From the NCBI RefSeq assembly GCF_000620625.1, contig NZ_JIAW01000005.1, positions 1 to 64,000 of the forward strand: a stretch of DNA of 64,000 bases, given 5' to 3'. The notes beneath the pieces are model-generated. The model was not told the DNA's origin. It worked only from the letters and a program-made list of their open reading frames with translations, and made no database searches. The DNA is from Mycobacterium sp. URHB0044. GTDB taxonomy: Bacteria > Actinomycetota > Actinomycetes > Mycobacteriales > Mycobacteriaceae. Below, one piece after another: positions 15,625 through 24,754 of the stretch; position 1 is the first letter of the stretch, and each line of letters begins with the position of its first letter. A program made the position numbers and the translations under genes.

Positions 15625-15887
15625 CGTCGATCCCCTCCAGATTTCGCTGTGTCGCGAAATGGCCCAGCGAGCCGGGCCATTTCGGAGTCTCCCCAGTTCC
15701 ACATGCTAAGTCGGCAAATGAGCTCAAACGTGCGATGGAGGCAAGTCACGACAAGTCGAGTAGCGCACTACTCAGGTGAGTGCCGTCGGGCCATTCGGAG
15801 ATGGCCGCGGACGCTCGCAGTGGATGAAGCAATGTGGCCGCGGGTATCCTGAACGGTCGCGATGACCAGTGATCAGGAGTCCCGTGG

Positions 15888-16376
15888 ATGATCCGGGAGA
15901 GGCGACCGGAAGACCTCGACCGACTCTGCGCTGTTCTGCAAGCCATCGAGCCTGAGTCCCCCCTGCTTTCGGGTCTTGACCTCAAGGGATGGCTCGAGGA
16001 GCACGACGCAGAACGATCGTGGGTCTTCGACATGGCGCCGGTCAGCGTTGCACCGACGAAGAACGTCGTCGGGCACGTACAGATAATCCGGCCCGCCAAA
16101 GATTCACCGGTTGCCAGGTCGCTCGCGAATACCCATGCGACGCCGGACAATTCGTTGGCGATCGTAAAGTTGTTCGTCAAGCCCAATGGCTATGAATACG
16201 GCATCGGACGATACCTACTGAAGGAATCGATCAAATACATCCAGGGGCAGGGGAAGATTCCCGTCTTGGACGTTCATGGGAATGCGTTTCTCTCGAAGGA
16301 GTTCTACGCAAAGTACGGGTTCGAAGAGGTCCCGTCGGCAGACCCCGCAGTTGCTCCCATGATCTTCGCCCGATGA
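15888..16376 (+). CDS. GNAT family N-acetyltransferase
   Basis: 162 residues. GNAT motifs: IREREP-type beta-1 (MIRERRPEDLDRL), beta-4 AIVKLFVKPNGYEYGIGRYLL with the acetyl-CoA pyrophosphate loop (YEYGIGRYL), and the C-terminal FYAKYGFEEV strand. Substrate unknown. It is divergent from the metacaspase gene with a 263-base spacer in which I see no palindrome. Confidence 0.82.
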   Translation: MIRERRPEDLDRLCAVLQAIEPESPLLSGLDLKGWLEEHDAERSWVFDMAPVSVAPTKNVVGHVQIIRPAKDSPVARSLANTHATPDNSLAIVKLFVKPNGYEYGIGRYLLKESIKYIQGQGKIPVLDVHGNAFLSKEFYAKYGFEEVPSADPAVAPMIFAR

Positions 16377-16437
16377 TTCGACTCGGAGGTGAATCGTCGC
16401 CTCGTGATGTTTCAGCAAACATGCGGCACGCACGGAC

Positions 16438-17078
16438 ATGAGGCGTACAGTCCGGTTTGTGTTCGAGTTCGAACAGCTGAGCTACGAAGAGGGTGAGCGA
16501 CGAAGACGGCGGTATGAACCGCTGACGGAGTCGGTGCGCCAGCTCATCGACGCCACGGTCAGGACGGAGGCCGACGACGCGACGTTGGCGACCGTCACAG
16601 CCGAGATCGACGCCGCCTTGGCCAAACTTCGAAACCTCCAGCGGGAGGGCACGTTCGGCGTCGGCGCCCCCCCGACGGCAGGACCTTTCCCTGGGGCAAC
16701 GTCGCCATGGGGCCGCGGAACCCCATCGCGCCGCCGTTGGTGGTTCAGCACGACAGTGCCGACACCGCTCACCTCGACGTCCACCTCGGCGCGGCGTACG
16801 AGGGCCCACCCGGCCACCTCCACGGCGGTTACAGCGCGCTCGTCCTCGACCATCTTCTCGGTGTCACTGCCAGTCGCAATGACTATAAGACGGCAGCTGC
16901 GACGGGAACCATCACGTTCCGGTACCGGCGGCCCACGCGGTTGGGTCAACTGCACGCCGAGGCGGAGATCCAACGCACGGAGGGGCGCAAGGTGTACGTC
17001 GTCGGCCACATTGCCGATGCCGAGGGCGTCACGGTCGAAGCCGAAGGATTGTTCATCGTCGTGAAACAACCGGGCTGA
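16438..17078 (+). pseudogene. PaaI/hotdog-type thioesterase interrupted by frameshift in a C7 run
   Basis: The first frame encodes the N-terminal helical part (EEGERRRRRYEPLTESVRQL ... NLQREGTFGVGAP). After the run of seven C at 16667-16673 the family sequence continues in another frame (GRTFPWGNVAMGPRNPIAPP, then HLHGGYSALVLDHLLG, the hotdog active helix) to the stop at 17078. One additional C restores a continuous reading. It is therefore a recent pseudogene, a phase-variable homopolymer, or a sequencing error. A GTG at 16459 is an alternative start. Members hydrolyse acyl-CoA thioesters. Confidence 0.8.
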
Positions 17079-17149
17079 CTACCGCGAACGTCAACCAACC
17101 GAATCGTCGGGCGTTGCGATGATAGTTCGGCTCATGCATAGTTTCAGAT

Positions 17150-18118
17150 ATGAACGATATCATGTCCGAAGTACATCACCGGCAGCTGAGTGTCAACGGG
17201 ATCGACATGCACGCCGCGGAAAGTGGGCGGGGCCCTCTGGTGGTGCTGCTGCACGGCTTCCCTGAAACCTGGTATTCGTGGAGACATCAATTGCCGGCGC
17301 TCGCGGCGGCCGGTTACCACGTCGTGGCTCCTGACCTCCGCGGCCACGGATGGACGACCGTCCCGACTGACGTCGCCGATTGCGACATGGCCCACCACCT
17401 CGACGACTTGACTGGCCTCCTCGATGCAATGGATGTACCGGAAGCCGTCCTGGTCGGCCACGATTGGGGCGCTCACACGGTGTGGGCTGCAGCCCAATTA
17501 CGACCAGATCGGGTGTCCGCCTTGGCCGTACTTAGCGCACCGTATTCGGTACGCGGCGCGGCGCCACCCACGGAACAGCTTCGTCAGTGGGCGGGTGACC
17601 GCTTCAATTGGATGTTGCACTTCCAGCCGCCAGGCCTAGCCGAAGCGGAGATGGACCCCGATCCAAAGCGGACCATCCGGTTGATCGCCTACGGATTGTC
17701 GGGAGAGGCCGGTGATTTGGGCAAGCACTTGATCACGGAGTTACCCAGGGGCGCTGGCCTGTTGGACTCCATTCCCGAACCGGATGTCGAGCTTCCCTGG
17801 CTGGGGGAGGACGATCTTGATGTCTACGCGAAGGCATACGCTCGCACAGGATTTGCCGGCAGTCTGAATCGATATCGGAACGTGGATCTCGACTGGGCGA
17901 AGTTACCCAGTCTCGGGGTCACCACAGTCACGGCGCCGACGCTGTTCATCGGCGGCAGCGTCGATACGGGGGTTCGGCACGCCGACTTCGCGGAGATGCG
18001 CTACTGGGTGCCCGGACTGCGTGAGCCGGTGATACTGGACGGCTGTGGACACTGGGTACAGCAGGAACGCCCCGCTCAAACCAACGAAGCTTTGGTGTCT
18101 TTCCTCGGCTCGCTGTGA
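17150..18118 (+). CDS. Alpha/beta hydrolase, epoxide-hydrolase-like
   Basis: 322 residues. HGFPE (35-39), nucleophile Asp105 in GHDWGA, and His301 in GCGHWVQQERP are the epoxide hydrolase triad positions. One cap-domain tyrosine can be proposed (LNRYRNVDLDW). At the position where mycobacterial Eph proteins show YFQ, this one has LHFQPPGLAEAE, so the usual first lid Tyr seems replaced by His. It would hydrate epoxides to diols if active; a fluoroacetate or other dehalogenase-like activity is an alternative. Confidence 0.82.
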   Translation: MNDIMSEVHHRQLSVNGIDMHAAESGRGPLVVLLHGFPETWYSWRHQLPALAAAGYHVVAPDLRGHGWTTVPTDVADCDMAHHLDDLTGLLDAMDVPEAVLVGHDWGAHTVWAAAQLRPDRVSALAVLSAPYSVRGAAPPTEQLRQWAGDRFNWMLHFQPPGLAEAEMDPDPKRTIRLIAYGLSGEAGDLGKHLITELPRGAGLLDSIPEPDVELPWLGEDDLDVYAKAYARTGFAGSLNRYRNVDLDWAKLPSLGVTTVTAPTLFIGGSVDTGVRHADFAEMRYWVPGLREPVILDGCGHWVQQERPAQTNEALVSFLGSL

Positions 18119-18237
18119 CACTACATTCGGGCAGGGCGCCTGAACGTCAACCGCTGGCGTGTTCCAAGAATCCGCCAAGCCATTGGCCGCAAACTTGCGC
18201 GACCGGGCACACGTCGCCGTGCAAATGAGGGGAAGCC

Positions 18238-18585
18238 GTGATCGTCACTATCCGCAACATGAAGAAGATGGCTGGCATTGCTTTGCTCTCGTGCGGCCTC
18301 GGGCTGGCCGCAATGGGGATGGGCGCAGGTAGCGCCCAAGCCGATTCTGGCCCATTCCATTGGTGCCCAGGCGATTCCATGCAGTACCCACAACCGGCCC
18401 CCCGATCGGGTGGCCAGGCGGGACCAGGACTCTATTACAACTGGGACATGAATATCTGCCACACCTGGTATTGGGTCGCACACGAACAAGGCAACGTTCC
18501 GTACCAAGGCAGCCTACCGAGCGGCGTCTGGGACGGAGAAAATCCGCCTGCCCTCGAGCCCAATAGGTGCGACTTCTGCTGGTAG
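18238..18585 (+). CDS. Small secreted mycobacterial protein, WDMNxCHTWY family
   Basis: 115 residues from the GTG at 18238, with AGGGGAAG upstream. The signal peptide (MAGIALLSCGLGLAAMGMGAGSAQA) is followed by a mature part with WCPG, YYNWDMNICHTWYWV and a C-terminal CDFCW. The cysteines suggest disulfides after export. A paralogue lies at 52261-52581 sharing WCPGxxxP and WDMNxCHTWY. I know this pattern only as hypothetical secreted proteins of mycobacteria; function unknown. Confidence 0.75.
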   Translation: MIVTIRNMKKMAGIALLSCGLGLAAMGMGAGSAQADSGPFHWCPGDSMQYPQPAPRSGGQAGPGLYYNWDMNICHTWYWVAHEQGNVPYQGSLPSGVWDGENPPALEPNRCDFCW

Positions 18586-19168
18586 GACCGGTTCGAACTG
18601 CAGATCCTTCGGAGCTGCTTGAGGTTCAAAGTGTCTGTGCCACAAGACTATTAGCCACAGTGGCGAATAGACTTGTGGTGGCGCCCAAACGTGGGGAAGC
18701 GGTACTCCGGTGTGGACGTGAGTGCGTTGTGGCGGGCGATTGCGGGCAGGGTCCTCCATCGCAGCCTCCGTGCGTGAGAGCGATTCCTCTCCTTTTTGTC
18801 ACAGTGATGTATTAGCGGTGGGATGGTGGGGCGATCGATGGGCGGCCCAGTGACCTCAAGGGGCAGTTCGGCACGCCAACGGACGCCGTGGCGTGGTGAT
18901 GTCCATTTGGTCAGGTTCATAGTCGGAACGACTGGCGTGAGATCTGATCGCCTTCGCCGCCGCCAGGAGTGCGGGCCTGCTTTCTAGCGGCACATCAACT
19001 GATGCGCCAGGGGCGTAGAGGCAGTCACCCCAGCCGGCGCCCTCGTCGAGCGACCCGCCGAAGGACCTGGTTCGGATAGCCCTTCCCGACGAACACACCG
19101 GCGACAAGCTAGGTGCCCTATTGCCCTCGTGCCGAATGGAGTTCGAGCGGCCCGCTAGTGGCGCAAAA
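18586..19168. other. Gene-free stretch with a long hairpin
   Basis: 583 bases between the small secreted protein and the APC permease. No frame gives a recognisable product. The one structured element is the 39-bp near-perfect inverted repeat at 18640-18678, listed separately. Several short open frames lack ribosome binding sites and family features. Confidence 0.5.
18640..18678. terminator. 39-bp near-perfect inverted repeat, likely terminator or structured element
   Basis: Arms CCACAAGACTATTAGCCAC (18640-18658) and GTGGCGAATAGACTTGTGG (18660-18678) pair at 17 of 19 positions around a single central base. It starts 55 bases after the stop of the secreted-protein gene. No T tract follows, which is compatible with the I-shaped terminators described in mycobacteria. 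The one-base loop is tight, so a DNA-level palindrome (protein site or element end) is an alternative. Confidence 0.5.
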
Positions 19169-20647
19169 TTAAACATTCTGGCGACCGATTCGCCGATACA
19201 CATCCGGTTTCGTCTTCCGGTAGATCGCAGCCAATACGGCGCCGGCGCCGGCGACTAGGTATGTCAACACAATCACTGTTACGGCCAGACCGCCAGAGAG
19301 CCCACTGATCAGATCAATGTGTTCGGTCGCGAGGTAAAGCACGCCGCTGAACCCGAGAATTGCGACGACGGGCGCAACCGTTGTCTTGATTGACGAGATC
19401 TCTGGCTGCGGATTCCGCCGGAAGTACACCAGAACTGCGATGCTGGCGAGGAGCATCAGAACGGCGATCGCGTAGGTGCCCACACCGATCATCTTGCCGT
19501 AGAACGACATCGGCTCACTTGCAAGAAACATGAACGGGAAGGCGAGCAGCCCAATCATCGCGGTCACTACGAGCGATGCGCGGTAGGGGGAGTGGTGCTT
19601 GGGATGCGCGACGCCCAGTGCTTCGGGAAGGACTCCGTCACGACCCAGCGAGAAGAGGTAGCGCGACAGCATGTTCTGAAGCGAGATCTGCGATGCAAAA
19701 ACCGAGTTGACGAGCAGTACAGCGCAGATGTCGACGAATACCGGCGCGACGAACATACCGAGCGCATCCGAGAACATGCCTTCGGCGTTGTCTGTCGCCA
19801 CTGTCTGGGCGTTGTCCTGCCCGTACGCCAGGACGATGAGTGCAACGCTGATCGCATAAAAGACGCCGATCAGCAGAACCGACAGGTACATGGCGCGCGG
19901 AACCGTCTTCTCAGGATCCTTCGCTTCCTCGCGGAAGATTGCAGTCGACTCGAAGCCAATGAAGCAGAGCACACAGAACAGCACACCAATGGCCAGACTG
20001 CCCGATGTGAACACCTCGGACTGCATGACCGGTGCCTGCAATCCGTCTGCCCCATTGCGGGCCGCGATGCCGACGTCGAGGATGAGGACAATGCCCACTT
20101 CGAGCACCATTGCCGCGGTCAGGACCTTGGCTGACAGTTCAACATTTCGGTAGCCGATCACGCCGACGAGCGCCCAGCCGATGATCTGCCACCAGTACCA
20201 AGCGATTTCTGGGCCACCGAATCCGAGGATCAGTCGGTTGGTAGCGGACCCGAGGAAGGCGTAGCTTGCGGTGGACATCAACCAGTAGGCGAACACTGCC
20301 AAGAACGCGCCGCCGAGACCGGCGTGGCGACCGAGTCCAGAGGTTACGTAGGCGTAGAAGGCGCCTGGGTTCGGTACGAAACGCGACATCGTGGCCAGTC
20401 CGACGGCAAAGCACAGCAGGATGCCGGTAGCGATCAGGTAGGCGAGGGGAGCAGCTGATCCGGCGAAACTGACGACGATCGGGAAGACCCCTGATGCGCT
20501 GGCCAGTGGGGCAGCGCAAGCCAGGACGGTGAAGACCAAGGCAGCGGTGCCCATGTGGCCCCGTAGACCGGTGCCTTCTGGAGGACTGGTCCTGGCGCGT
20601 CGCGGCAAGGGTGTCGCTGCATCGGGTGCGGCATGTAGATCGGACAT
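19169..20647 (-). CDS. APC superfamily amino acid/amine permease
   Basis: 492 residues from MSDLHAAPDA at 20647. About twelve TM helices, with the APC substrate-site pattern in TM1 (TVLACAAPLASASGVFP) and TM6 region (LFCVLCFIGFESTAIFREEAKDPEKTVPRA), the latter a family signature. It imports an amino acid, amine or polyamine by proton antiport or symport. It is the transporter end of the catabolic island; an ATTGTCAACAAT operator lies 129 bases upstream, shared with the dehydrogenase and oxidase genes. Confidence 0.88.
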   Translation of the reverse strand: MSDLHAAPDAATPLPRRARTSPPEGTGLRGHMGTAALVFTVLACAAPLASASGVFPIVVSFAGSAAPLAYLIATGILLCFAVGLATMSRFVPNPGAFYAYVTSGLGRHAGLGGAFLAVFAYWLMSTASYAFLGSATNRLILGFGGPEIAWYWWQIIGWALVGVIGYRNVELSAKVLTAAMVLEVGIVLILDVGIAARNGADGLQAPVMQSEVFTSGSLAIGVLFCVLCFIGFESTAIFREEAKDPEKTVPRAMYLSVLLIGVFYAISVALIVLAYGQDNAQTVATDNAEGMFSDALGMFVAPVFVDICAVLLVNSVFASQISLQNMLSRYLFSLGRDGVLPEALGVAHPKHHSPYRASLVVTAMIGLLAFPFMFLASEPMSFYGKMIGVGTYAIAVLMLLASIAVLVYFRRNPQPEISSIKTTVAPVVAILGFSGVLYLATEHIDLISGLSGGLAVTVIVLTYLVAGAGAVLAAIYRKTKPDVYRRIGRQNV

Positions 20648-21186
20648 ACATCTTCTCCATCGTGTCGCTTCGAGCCGGAGCTGGTCAGCGGAATGAGCGT
20701 GCGTACGGGACTGGGTTCGGCTGTGAGTGGATGGCGCATGGGTGACGTACATCACCACCGTGGATACTCTAGTAGATTGTCAACAATAGTCAATGAGTTG
20801 GATCTTTATTTACTGATGGTTTACACGGAGCGGGATCCGGTTGACACCGATCAGCGTGTCTTCGACGATGTCGCGGCAGCGCGATGATTGACCTCGACGA
20901 GGTTTGCTGGCGCTCGCCTTCTCCATGATCCGGTCTTGGTCGCCGACTGGCAGGTCCGTATTCTGCATGGTCCGCCTATCCAGCCGGCGAACTGCAAGGC
21001 GCGCCGGTGACCTCCCCCGGGCGGCGTGCCGGCACTACTCATCAGCCGTCAGATTGTCGCGGATGGCCCGCAGGTCGGCGCCGAAAAATACTGCGTGCGG
21101 TTCGGAAGAATTACCCGAGGATTAAGTGAACGTCACTCTGCTGCAGTATAAATCGACGATTGTCATGCGGCCGCCATGGCCTCAAG
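20648..21186. other. Intergenic region with regulon operator; no gene recognised
   Basis: 539 bases between the divergent APC permease and EamA genes. It contains the ATTGTCAACAAT box at 20776-20787. A 48-codon reverse frame near 20820-20967 begins MQNTDLPVGDQD but matches nothing I know and is left uncalled. No tRNA fold was found. Confidence 0.5.
20776..20787. promoter_or_regulatory. ATTGTCAACAAT operator, copy 1 (APC permease)
   Basis: ATTGT-CA-ACAAT, in the context TAGATTGTCAACAATAGT. It is the same 12-mer pattern as six other promoter sites in the island, in the permease upstream region. ATTGT/ACAAT arms with a 2-bp centre fit FCD-type GntR operators. Confidence 0.75.
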
Positions 21187-22173
21187 ATGCATGATGTGAC
21201 GCACGAAGTGACTGCTAGGCCGAAGATCGCGGTGGAACCACGGCACGGTGGCGCGTTAGGAAACCGACTTGCGGTGTTCGCCGGCGCTTCGTGCATAGCG
21301 CTGAGTGGGGTCCTCACCAGCTTCGCGGGACAGACTCCGGCCACCGTGGTGTTCTTCAGATGCTCTCTTGCCCTGCCGATACTGATCCCTCTGGCGTACT
21401 TCGAGATCCGCCGGCGGGGCGTCGTTAATGGGCGTGATCTTGTTTTGAGCGCGTTTGGTGGAGTACTGATCGGAATCGACTTCGCTTGCTCGGTGCGGGC
21501 CCTCGAGCTGGTCGGCGTGGGGGTATCCACTGTTCTCGGCAATGTGCAGATTTTGGTGGTGCCGGTGCTGTCGTGGCTTGTCTTCCGCGCCACCGTTCCA
21601 AGGCGATTCTTCCTGACTTTGCCGGCCTTCACTGTCGGAATCGTGCTACTCGGAGGGGGATTCGACAGCGAGGCCGACTACGTCGGGGTGCTCTTGGGAT
21701 TGTGCTCCGGGACGGCCTACGCCATCTATGTCCTCATCATGAGGCGTCCATCGGCGGACAGTGGGCCGGCAACGCTAGCTGCGGCCGTCACGGTGACAGC
21801 GGGTATTGCCGGTGCCATTCTCGGATCTATCTGGGGCAAGATAGATTTGACGCCGGACGCGGCAGCGTTGGCCTGGTTGGCGCTGCTCGCGTTCGGTAGC
21901 CAGGTTCTGGGATGGATGCTGATCACCCACGGCCTGCCCGGGGTCCGACCAGAAGTGGCAGCGACCTTACTGTTGATCATGCCCGTCGGCGCCTTGCTGG
22001 CAGGGATCGTACTCCTTGGCGAGCGTCCGGAGGGCATCCAGTTGGTGGGCTGCGGATTGATTCTCGCCGCAATCTGGTTTGTGTCGATTCCGGTACGAAA
22101 TGAACCCGATCGTCCGGGGCGGCAACGATCGGGCATCTCAAGAGGGTCGGGGCTGATCAGAGGTCCGCGGTAG
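21187..22173 (+). CDS. EamA/DMT family transporter
   Basis: 328 residues from the ATG at 21187; a TTG nine codons earlier is possible. Ten TM helices in two EamA repeats: first repeat FAGASCIALSGVLTSFAGQTPATVVFFRC, second VLLGLCSGTAYAIYVLIMRR, ending LLLIMPVGALLAGIVLLGERP. Drug/metabolite-transporter members export amino acids or amines, or import nucleotides and sugars. The coding end overlaps the convergent LysR gene by 36 bases, an unusual tail-to-tail overlap. Confidence 0.85.
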   Translation: MHDVTHEVTARPKIAVEPRHGGALGNRLAVFAGASCIALSGVLTSFAGQTPATVVFFRCSLALPILIPLAYFEIRRRGVVNGRDLVLSAFGGVLIGIDFACSVRALELVGVGVSTVLGNVQILVVPVLSWLVFRATVPRRFFLTLPAFTVGIVLLGGGFDSEADYVGVLLGLCSGTAYAIYVLIMRRPSADSGPATLAAAVTVTAGIAGAILGSIWGKIDLTPDAAALAWLALLAFGSQVLGWMLITHGLPGVRPEVAATLLLIMPVGALLAGIVLLGERPEGIQLVGCGLILAAIWFVSIPVRNEPDRPGRQRSGISRGSGLIRGPR

Positions 22174-23121
22174 CGATTGCGGCGACAAATCATTCGTGAT
22201 TGCCTCGAAGACCTGGGTCAACGCCCCAATGCCCGCCCGCACCGATGGGCGGTCGTTGTCCTTACGTCGAACAGCGAAGATGTCTCGCCGCAGTTCAGGT
22301 TGTACTGGTACAAGGACGACATCTTCAGGAACCCAGACCCGAGCGAGCCGGGGTATTAATGCTGCTGCCAGCCCCCGTGCCACGAACTCGAGCTGAGAGC
22401 TGAATTCTGGAACCTCGTAAGACACGTGCGGTTCGACGCCCTGTGAGCGGAGCGTGTGAATCAGCCAGGTGTGGAACGACTCGCCCCTTCGCCATGTAGT
22501 CCAGGGCAACTCTGCGATCTGTCTCAAATGGATTGTTTCTGCGGAGGCGAGCGGATGGCCGGCGGGCAAAGCCACATCGGCGAGATCGGAATGAATGCGA
22601 GTCGCGGCCACCTCGTCTGGCAGATGCAGCGGCATCGTGACCCAGCTGTCGACGATCGTGAGGTCGACCTCGCGCTGCACTACGGCCGGCAGTATGGCGT
22701 CGGTGTCGTCTGCGATGAAGCTCACGTGCAGCAGCGGATGCAGGCGACGTAGCTGCGCGATGGCCTCGGGCACCACTACGCGGCCGGCAGAGACGATGGA
22801 GCTGATACGCAGATCTCCAGAGACGTCGCGATCCAGCGATGCAACTTCGGACTGGGCGCGGGCGAGCAGCGAGATGATCTCGTCGCCACGCTGGGCAAGC
22901 AGTTTGCCCGCCTGAGTGAGCTGCACGCCCCGCCCCGCCTGAACCAACAGCGCTACGCCGACTTCTTTTTCCAGTTTGGTCAGCTGCTGTGACACCCCTG
23001 AGGGTGTCAGGTGCAAAACTCTTGCTGCAGCCGCAATTGAGCCGTGGTCGGCGACAGTGCAGAGCGCGCGGAGGCGGTCTATCCCTACCATTCCGCCGAT
23101 GCTGGGGGATCTGCCTCTCAT
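22138..23121 (-). CDS. LysR family transcriptional regulator
   Basis: 327 residues (317 if the second Met at 23091 is used). N-terminal winged HTH IDRLRALCTVADHGSIAAAARVLHLTPSGVSQQLTKLE, then a periplasmic-binding-type effector domain with SGDLRISSIVSAGRVVVPEAI. It lies between the EamA transporter and the succinate-semialdehyde dehydrogenase gene, and starts 35 bases before the latter's stop. Target genes are probably the EamA transporter or the dehydrogenase; no operator was identified. Confidence 0.88.
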   Translation of the reverse strand: MRGRSPSIGGMVGIDRLRALCTVADHGSIAAAARVLHLTPSGVSQQLTKLEKEVGVALLVQAGRGVQLTQAGKLLAQRGDEIISLLARAQSEVASLDRDVSGDLRISSIVSAGRVVVPEAIAQLRRLHPLLHVSFIADDTDAILPAVVQREVDLTIVDSWVTMPLHLPDEVAATRIHSDLADVALPAGHPLASAETIHLRQIAELPWTTWRRGESFHTWLIHTLRSQGVEPHVSYEVPEFSSQLEFVARGLAAALIPRLARVWVPEDVVLVPVQPELRRDIFAVRRKDNDRPSVRAGIGALTQVFEAITNDLSPQSLPRTSDQPRPS

Positions 23122-23155
23122 GTCTCACGTGAGCTCGCCATGCGTTGCCGCGGCG

Positions 23156-24643
23156 CTAATGTACGCCGCGCCGCCGAGGGGTCGTGACGTATTTGTACTC
23201 CAGGAAATCGTCGATGCCGACCTTGCCGCCTTCGCGGCCGAGGCCGGATTGCTTGACGCCACCGAAAGGTGCCGACGGGTTGGCCACCATGCCGGTGTTG
23301 ATGCCGACCATACCGACTTCCAGCCGCTCGCTGAGATCAAGTGCACGGTCGATGTCCTGGGTGAACACGTAGCCGACGAGGCCCCAATCGGTGTCATTAG
23401 CCAGGCGGATCATCTCGTCCTCGTCATCGAACGGCACGACGGGAGCGACAGGTCCGAAGATCTCCTCGGACATCAGGTTGGCGTCGGCCGGGACGTCGGT
23501 GAGCACGGTAGGCGGGTAGAAGAAGCCGGGACCATCAGGTGTCTGGCCACCGGTTACCGCGGTGGCACCCCGCTTGAGCGCATCGTCGACCAGTTCCTGA
23601 ACTTTGTTGCGGCCGGCCTCGTCGATGAGCGGGCCGACCTGCGTCTCGGCTTCCATGCCGTTACCGACCTGCAGCGCTTCCATGCGAGCGGCCAACCGCG
23701 CGGAGAATTCGTCAATGATGTTGCGGTGCACGTATAGGCGGTTCGCGGCGGTGCAGGCTTCACCCATGTTGCGCATCTTGGCTGCCATGGCGCCCTCGAC
23801 AGCTATATCGAGATCGGCGTCTGCACAGACGATGAACGGAGCGTTGCCGCCGAGCTCCATCGATGCTTTCATCACGTTGTCGGCCGCTTGGCGCAGCAAC
23901 ACCTTGCCGATTTCGGTGGAGCCGGTGAAGCTGACCTTGCGGGCTTTTTTGCTCGACATCCAATTGCCGACAACAGAACCGGCGGATGTTGTGGTGACGA
24001 TGTTGAGCACTCCGGCGGGGAGGCCGGCCTCGATGAGAATCGATGCGAGTGCCAACGACGTCAGTGGAGTCTGCTGCGGTGGCTTGAGAACCATTGTGCA
24101 GCCCGCGGCGACAGCCGGAGCGATCTTGCGAGTGCCCATGGCGAGCGGGAAATTCCATGGGGTGACCAGGACGCACGGGCCAATCGGCTCGCGGGTGACG
24201 AAGACACGATTCTTGCCGTCACCGGAAACCCCCGCGTCGCCGGTGACACGCACTGCTTCTTCAGAGAACCAGCGAAGGTAGTCGGCTGCGTAGGCAACCT
24301 CACCCTTGGCTTCTGCGAGGGGCTTGCCCATCTCGGTGGTCATGATCTCGGCAATCCAATCTTGCCGCTCCATCACCAGATTGTAGGCGCGGCGCAGGAT
24401 TTCGCCCCGTTCGCGGGGTGCGGTCCTCCCCCAGGAATGCTGCACTTGTGCGGCGGTCTCCAGAGCGGAATCGGCGTCGTCGCCTCCGCCATCGGCGATG
24501 ACGGCGATGACCTCACCGGTTGCGGGGTTGCGAACCTCGAAGGTCTTACCGCTCTTGGCGCTACGCCATTCGCCGGCGATGAGCAACTCGGTGGGGACGG
24601 CGCGCCCCCCGATGGTCGGAGTGAAGGCAACAGCGGTAGTCAT
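23156..24643 (-). CDS. gabD: NAD(P)-dependent succinate-semialdehyde-type aldehyde dehydrogenase
   Basis: 495 residues from MTTAVAF; starts four or thirteen codons earlier are possible. ALDH motifs: TPWNFPLAMGTRKIAPAVAAG, FTGSTEIGK, MELGGNAPF (general-base Glu), GEACTAANR (catalytic Cys), EIFGPVAPV. The NAPF/GEACTAANR pattern and C-terminal GLGREGGKVGIDDFLEYKY are typical of GabD-like succinate/glutarate semialdehyde dehydrogenases. It is placed directly behind an ATTGTCAACAAT operator at 24672-24683. The exact aldehyde is inferred. Confidence 0.85.
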   Translation of the reverse strand: MTTAVAFTPTIGGRAVPTELLIAGEWRSAKSGKTFEVRNPATGEVIAVIADGGGDDADSALETAAQVQHSWGRTAPRERGEILRRAYNLVMERQDWIAEIMTTEMGKPLAEAKGEVAYAADYLRWFSEEAVRVTGDAGVSGDGKNRVFVTREPIGPCVLVTPWNFPLAMGTRKIAPAVAAGCTMVLKPPQQTPLTSLALASILIEAGLPAGVLNIVTTTSAGSVVGNWMSSKKARKVSFTGSTEIGKVLLRQAADNVMKASMELGGNAPFIVCADADLDIAVEGAMAAKMRNMGEACTAANRLYVHRNIIDEFSARLAARMEALQVGNGMEAETQVGPLIDEAGRNKVQELVDDALKRGATAVTGGQTPDGPGFFYPPTVLTDVPADANLMSEEIFGPVAPVVPFDDEDEMIRLANDTDWGLVGYVFTQDIDRALDLSERLEVGMVGINTGMVANPSAPFGGVKQSGLGREGGKVGIDDFLEYKYVTTPRRRGVH

Positions 24644-24671
24644 GGCCGCGATCATCCAAGGTAGATTGTAA

Positions 24672-24683
24672 ATTGTCAACAAT
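24672..24683. promoter_or_regulatory. ATTGTCAACAAT operator, copy 2 (gabD-like)
   Basis: AATTGTCAACAATT, ending within 30-40 bases of the likely dehydrogenase start at 24643, so it would overlap the promoter. Identical 12-mer to copies 1, 3 and 5. Confidence 0.78.
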
Positions 24684-24754
24684 TCAGTCTAGGCGCGGCG
24701 GAGTCGAGAGGTATGTGAGCCGCAGTGATGCAAGGCGCGAGCAGTGATGGTGCC

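Noticed and set aside
16459..16475. TTCGAGTTCGAAC as a second LexA box
   Set aside because: Lies inside coding sequence of the thioesterase and lacks the TCGAAC-N4-GTTCGA spacing.
20820..21042. Reverse frame resembling a tRNA-overlapping artefact or a small gene
   Set aside because: No cloverleaf could be drawn and the 48-codon frame matches no known family.
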